Assembly: GCA_028288645.1 (NCBI GenBank)
Contig: JAQBNJ010000177.1
Coordinates: 1-8,162, forward strand
Direction: 5' to 3'
From: Sediminibacterium sp.
GTDB lineage: Bacteria; Bacteroidota; Bacteroidia; Chitinophagales; Chitinophagaceae
Length of the DNA stretch: 8,162 nucleotides
Positions 5,932 to 8,162 of this stretch are shown here, piece by piece; positions within the stretch are counted from its first letter, which is position 1; every line of letters starts with the position of its first letter. The translations under genes and the position numbers were made by a program. A model generated the notes under the pieces. That model made no database searches and was not told where the DNA came from. It saw nothing but the letters and a program-made list of their open reading frames with translations.

Positions 5932-6630
5932 ATGAATGTTATAATCACCGGCGCATCCAAAGGGATCGGCAAAGCCATCGCAGAACAATTTGCTGCTGCG
6001 GGCCATACTTTGTTCCTCTGCAGCCGCAATGAAAAACAGTTGTACGATGCGGTTGCTTCACTGCAAACACAATACCCGAACTGCACCATAAAAGCAAAAC
6101 CGGTTGATATGGGCAATGCAGCAGAAGCGAAAACGTTTGGGGTTTGGTGTTTGGGGTTTGGTGTTCCGGACATAATCGTAAACAACGCAGGACAATTCTT
6201 GCCTGGCAGCGTACATGATGAAAAAGAGGGAACGCTCGAACAAATGATCGAAGTGAATTTGTACAGCGCCTACCATCTTACAAGAGTTTTATTACCCCGG
6301 ATGATCGCTGTTGAGCATGGACATATCTTTAATATCTGCTCTATTGCTTCATTGAATGCCTATGCAAATGGCGGGAGTTACAGCATCAGCAAATTCGCCT
6401 TGCTTGGATTTAGTAAGAACCTGCGTGAAGAATTAAAACCACATGGCATAAAAGTAACTGCTGTTTGTCCCGGTGCAACTATGAGTGGCAGCTGGGATGG
6501 GGTTGATATAGACCCGAAACGGATCATGGAAGCTGAGGATGTGGCAAAGATAATCTATGCGTCTTCTCAACTTTCTCCAATGGCGGTGGTGGAAGATATT
6601 GTGATGAGGCCGCAGTTGGGAGACCTTTGA
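5932..6630 (+). CDS. Short-chain dehydrogenase/reductase (SDR), classical type
   Basis: A 232-residue NAD(P)-dependent oxidoreductase with a Rossmann fold. The cofactor loop TGASKGIG (6-13), NNAG (84-87), Asn109, Ser137, Tyr150 and Lys154 (in YSISK) form the complete classical SDR set, with the usual 13-residue Ser-Tyr spacing. SRN at 31-33 suggests NADPH preference. The C-terminal PGATMSGSW (180-188) and EDIVMRP are typical. Substrate is unknown; carbonyl or 3-oxoacyl reduction is possible. The frame stays open upstream to a GTG at 5866, but that would nearly abut the divergent HAD start and adds a 22-residue non-SDR tail, so I chose 5932, one residue before the first beta strand. Residues 68-77 are encoded by a 14-bp tandem repeat. 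Confidence 0.9.
   Translation: MNVIITGASKGIGKAIAEQFAAAGHTLFLCSRNEKQLYDAVASLQTQYPNCTIKAKPVDMGNAAEAKTFGVWCLGFGVPDIIVNNAGQFLPGSVHDEKEGTLEQMIEVNLYSAYHLTRVLLPRMIAVEHGHIFNICSIASLNAYANGGSYSISKFALLGFSKNLREELKPHGIKVTAVCPGATMSGSWDGVDIDPKRIMEAEDVAKIIYASSQLSPMAVVEDIVMRPQLGDL
6135..6162 (+). repeat. Exact 14-bp tandem duplication inside the SDR gene
   Basis: GTTTGGGGTTTGGT occurs twice in a row at 6135-6148 and 6149-6162. It encodes residues 68-77 (TFGVWCLGFG), between a helix and the VPDIIVNNAG strand. The unit length is not a multiple of three, yet the frame continues and the protein is of normal length here. The coding strand has four or more G runs and might form a weak two-tier G-quadruplex. Confidence 0.9.
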
Positions 6631-6631
6631 G

Positions 6632-6667
6632 GATTTTGGAATTGCGGATTGGGAGATTTTGGAATTG
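6632..6667. repeat. 13-bp direct repeat after the SDR gene
   Basis: GATTTTGGAATTG occurs at 6632-6644 and 6655-6667, a 23-bp period, in the 57-bp gap between the convergent SDR and flavin reductase genes. No clear terminator hairpin is seen in this gap. Confidence 0.8.
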
Positions 6668-6687
6668 ACCGTGCGTGACCACTACTT

Positions 6688-7575
6688 CTAAATGTTTTCC
6701 CCCGACAACAACACCTGCCAGGCATCCTGTACTTTTCCACTGTTCAATAATTCTGCAGCATATACATGCAGTTCCTTCTCCATTTCTACAGGACTGATAG
6801 AATAATATTGAATGATATTTTTTAACCTCTCGTCGCTGAATGCAGGATTGATGATGGGCATATCATGTACATTACCCAGTAAGCCTAAATGATTTCCTGT
6901 AAGAATATGGCTGTTGCGTACGCCTTCGGGTAAAGCATCCACACCAATACCGCATTGTGTATTGGGCTTGTCTACTTTGAATAAATTGGTTTCGTCAACT
7001 TTACAGTACCAGTCTCCACCAAGTCTTGCTACTAAATGGAGTTTACGCTGATCTATCTTTCCGTCTTCTCCTAAAATGCTTTCATCTACATGCATGCACA
7101 ATACTTCGGCGATCACGAGTTGGCCGGAGCCACCCTCTTCACCGAGGCTTTTTACTTCGTTTATTTTACATTCTAATTTGATCTTGGCTTCTTTTACCAT
7201 GGGTGGTTTTACGATGATTGCGGGTTCTTTTGTAAAACCTGCCTTTACAAATTCATCCATTCCCTTTGGGAATTCGCAACTGGCGAGGCTGGTTTGTTGC
7301 ACCATATCAAAGTCAACAATATTTATGACACATTCAGGTACTTCGATAACATTTTGTAAAGAGTGCTTGGTTGTGTTGTCACGCACTCTTCTTGATGGAG
7401 CGAAAATAACAATGGGAGGATTGGAGCTGAATAGATTAAAAAAACTAAAGGGGCTTAGATTAACGTTGCCTGATGCGTCAATAGTGCTCGCAAAACAAAT
7501 AGGCCTCGGCGCAATGGCATGTTGGAGCCATTGTTGTTTTTCTATTGTTGATAAGTTCGATAACTCTATATACAT
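6688..7575 (-). CDS. Flavin reductase-like FMN-binding split-barrel protein
   Basis: A 295-residue protein of the flavin reductase-like / DIM6-NTAB group (PF01613). The FMN-binding barrel covers about residues 15-190. It includes APRPICFASTIDASG (22-36), NLSPFSFFNLFSSNPP (39-54), the phosphate-contacting RDNT (65-68), and CVINIVD (82-88). Such proteins either pass reduced flavin to a monooxygenase or act as FMN oxidoreductases; the partner is not in the window. About 100 residues follow the barrel (191-295) with a region GVDALPEGVRNSHILTGNHL (211-230) and a helical end; this is longer than the minimal family domain and may be a dimer or substrate module. The GxxExxY cassette begins 8 bp upstream of the ATG, so the native promoter has probably been displaced or replaced. 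Confidence 0.88.
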   Translation of the reverse strand: MYIELSNLSTIEKQQWLQHAIAPRPICFASTIDASGNVNLSPFSFFNLFSSNPPIVIFAPSRRVRDNTTKHSLQNVIEVPECVINIVDFDMVQQTSLASCEFPKGMDEFVKAGFTKEPAIIVKPPMVKEAKIKLECKINEVKSLGEEGGSGQLVIAEVLCMHVDESILGEDGKIDQRKLHLVARLGGDWYCKVDETNLFKVDKPNTQCGIGVDALPEGVRNSHILTGNHLGLLGNVHDMPIINPAFSDERLKNIIQYYSISPVEMEKELHVYAAELLNSGKVQDAWQVLLSGENI

Positions 7576-7583
7576 AAGCGAAT

Positions 7584-7626
7584 ATTCACCGCAGAGACGG
7601 GGAGAAGCAGAGGTTACGCAGAGTTA
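7584..7626. repeat. Left arm of the GxxExxY cassette
   Basis: Outer and inner ends match the right arm exactly (13 and 11 bp); the middle part, made of GAG/CAGAG words, is degenerate. It contains the GxxExxY stop codon (7624-7626) and lies directly before the flavin reductase start. TATTCGC, on the minus strand at its outer edge (7579-7585), might act as a -7 box for that gene. Confidence 0.8.
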
Positions 7627-8010
7627 GAAGCGATAGACCAATCTTCTGAAGCCATCTTTTAGGAGTATGACGTTAAAATTAATAAGATATCCCAACCTTT
7701 TGTTGGACAATTTTAGATGAGTGATCAGTTGCGATGCACATATTGGATTTAGCGCTTCTACCGATTTTATCTCAACAACTATTTCTTCTGCTACGAACAG
7801 ATCCATTACATATATTTTTCCAAGAGATGCCCCTTTGTAAGTTAGGTCTACCGGCACCTGTGGTTTATAAGGAATACCTCTCAAATACAATTCCCTTTCC
7901 ATGGCAAGTTGATAAGCCGATTCAAGTAGCCCCGGCCCCAATTCCCTATGAACGGTAATTGCCGCATCAAGAATAATTCCTCCCAACTTGTTTAGATCTT
8001 CTCTTGTCAT
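7624..8010 (-). CDS. GxxExxY protein (PD-(D/E)XK-like)
   Basis: A 128-residue, full-length member of the GxxExxY family (TIGR04256, PF13366). The name motif is GLLESAY (27-33: Gly27, Glu30, Tyr33), preceded by AAITVHRELGPG. The centre carries a nuclease-like pattern: Asp70 in MDLFV, then Glu80-Ile-Lys82 in VVEIKS, fitting the D-(x)n-ExK core of PD-(D/E)XK nucleases. Gln94 in ASQLITHL and the closing LGYLINFNV (106-114) are also typical. The family's biochemical role is not established. It is common in Bacteroidota and other environmental bacteria, often in several copies per genome. Here it is bounded exactly by inverted repeats. It is upstream of and codirectional with the flavin reductase gene (48 bp), with no evident functional link. 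Confidence 0.93.
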   Translation of the reverse strand: MTREDLNKLGGIILDAAITVHRELGPGLLESAYQLAMERELYLRGIPYKPQVPVDLTYKGASLGKIYVMDLFVAEEIVVEIKSVEALNPICASQLITHLKLSNKRLGYLINFNVILLKDGFRRLVYRF

Positions 8011-8053
8011 AACTCTGCGTTAACTCTTGTAACTCCGCGGCTCTGCGGTGAAT
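8010..8053. repeat. Right arm of the GxxExxY cassette
   Basis: Inverted partner of 7584-7626. It forms the leader of the GxxExxY gene and touches its start codon, so any transcript starting outside the cassette would carry the arm as its 5' leader. Confidence 0.8.
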
Positions 8054-8060
8054 AGAGCCT

Positions 8061-8068
8061 CGAAGTAC
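8061..8068 (-). promoter_or_regulatory. Possible -7 box upstream of the GxxExxY gene
   Basis: On the minus strand GTACTTCG, the same 8-mer found before cdsA and the SDR gene, lies 50 bp before the GxxExxY ATG and 7 bp outside the right arm. It might have been the promoter of the flavin reductase gene before the cassette inserted. No -33 box is evident. Confidence 0.3.
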
Positions 8069-8129
8069 AGATATCAAAGCAAATAAAAAGAGTTTCAAAA
8101 AACAAACGTATTAATACGCAGAATCGACG

Positions 8130-8162
8130 TTAAATCACGGTTTTTTCTTCGCGAGGATCGAA
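8130..8162 (-). CDS. Possible 3' tail of a gene entering from the right
   Basis: On the minus strand a short open frame runs from the window edge to TAA (8130-8132), encoding FDPREEKTVI. The charged composition is plausible for a C-terminus, but ten residues do not allow recognition, and chance is a real alternative. A 12-bp perfect palindrome, CGTATTAATACG at 8107-8118, lies 11 bp beyond the stop. Confidence 0.25.
   Translation of the reverse strand, partial: FDPREEKTVI

Larger units (their letters stand above)
7584..8053. mobile_element. Inverted-repeat-bounded GxxExxY gene cassette
   Basis: A 470-bp unit. The left arm, 7584-7626, and the right arm, 8010-8053, are imperfect inverted copies: ATTCACCGCAGAG at 7584-7596 pairs exactly with 8041-8053, and ACGCAGAGTTA at 7616-7626 pairs exactly with 8010-8020. 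Between them is only the GxxExxY gene, whose stop codon is in the left arm and whose start codon touches the right arm. No target-site duplication is visible just outside the arms (GCGAAT on the left, AGAGCC on the right). The arm words (CGCAGAG) resemble in design the other palindromes of this window. Mobility is inferred from the arrangement. Confidence 0.55.

Noticed and set aside
6120..6170. Frameshift or pseudogene in the SDR caused by the 14-bp repeat
   Set aside because: The frame is open throughout, all catalytic residues follow it, and the length between the helix and NNAG is normal.
7076..7627. 183-residue + strand frame antisense to the flavin reductase gene
   Set aside because: The opposite strand carries a full FMN-barrel protein; this frame is a shadow and runs into the cassette arm.
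7578..8059. Target-site duplication around the GxxExxY cassette
   Set aside because: The bases just outside the arms (GCGAAT and AGAGCC) do not match, so a classical DDE transposon insertion is not supported.

Overview
The window looks like a chromosomal segment of a Bacteroidota, most likely a Chitinophagaceae-type bacterium (inference; no marker gene settles the genus). The signs are: a CPBP protease, DUF2007, cdsA and psd run that I recall as conserved in this group; start codons without Shine-Dalgarno sequences; sequences resembling the Bacteroidota -7 box (TAnnTTTG) upstream of several genes; moderate GC; and intergenic gaps filled with imperfect palindromes.

Layout. 1-104: 3' end of a + strand gene. 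253-1290 (-): dusB, a tRNA-dihydrouridine synthase. 1291-1634: long gap between divergent genes holding a palindromic repeat. 1635-4565 (+): CPBP membrane protease, DUF2007 protein, cdsA and psd, a membrane/phospholipid block in which CdsA makes CDP-diacylglycerol and Psd makes phosphatidylethanolamine. The phosphatidylserine synthase that links the two steps is not in the window. 4658-4870 (+): small exported Lys/Cys-rich protein ending at a strong intrinsic terminator. 5169-5864 (-): YjjG-like HAD nucleotidase, divergent from 5932-6630 (+), a short-chain dehydrogenase. 6688-7575 (-): flavin reductase-like FMN protein. 7624-8010 (-): GxxExxY protein, a small PD-(D/E)XK-like protein. 8130-8162 (-): possible 3' tail of another gene.

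The coding genes are mostly ordinary housekeeping or metabolic genes. The unusual part is the non-coding architecture. Nearly every gap over about 100 bp carries its own imperfect inverted repeat whose arms are built from a short degenerate word: CGCAAAG at 111-249 and 3796-3867, CACATAG at 1326-1456, ATTAGG at 2790-2891, GTTCCnnnGGAAC at 4982-5140, and CGCAGAG at 7584-8053. In the last case the inverted repeat encloses the GxxExxY gene exactly: the stop codon lies in one arm and the start codon touches the other. This 470-bp cassette is the best candidate here for an under-described mobile or repeat-associated system. Two shorter direct repeats lie inside and just after the dehydrogenase gene.
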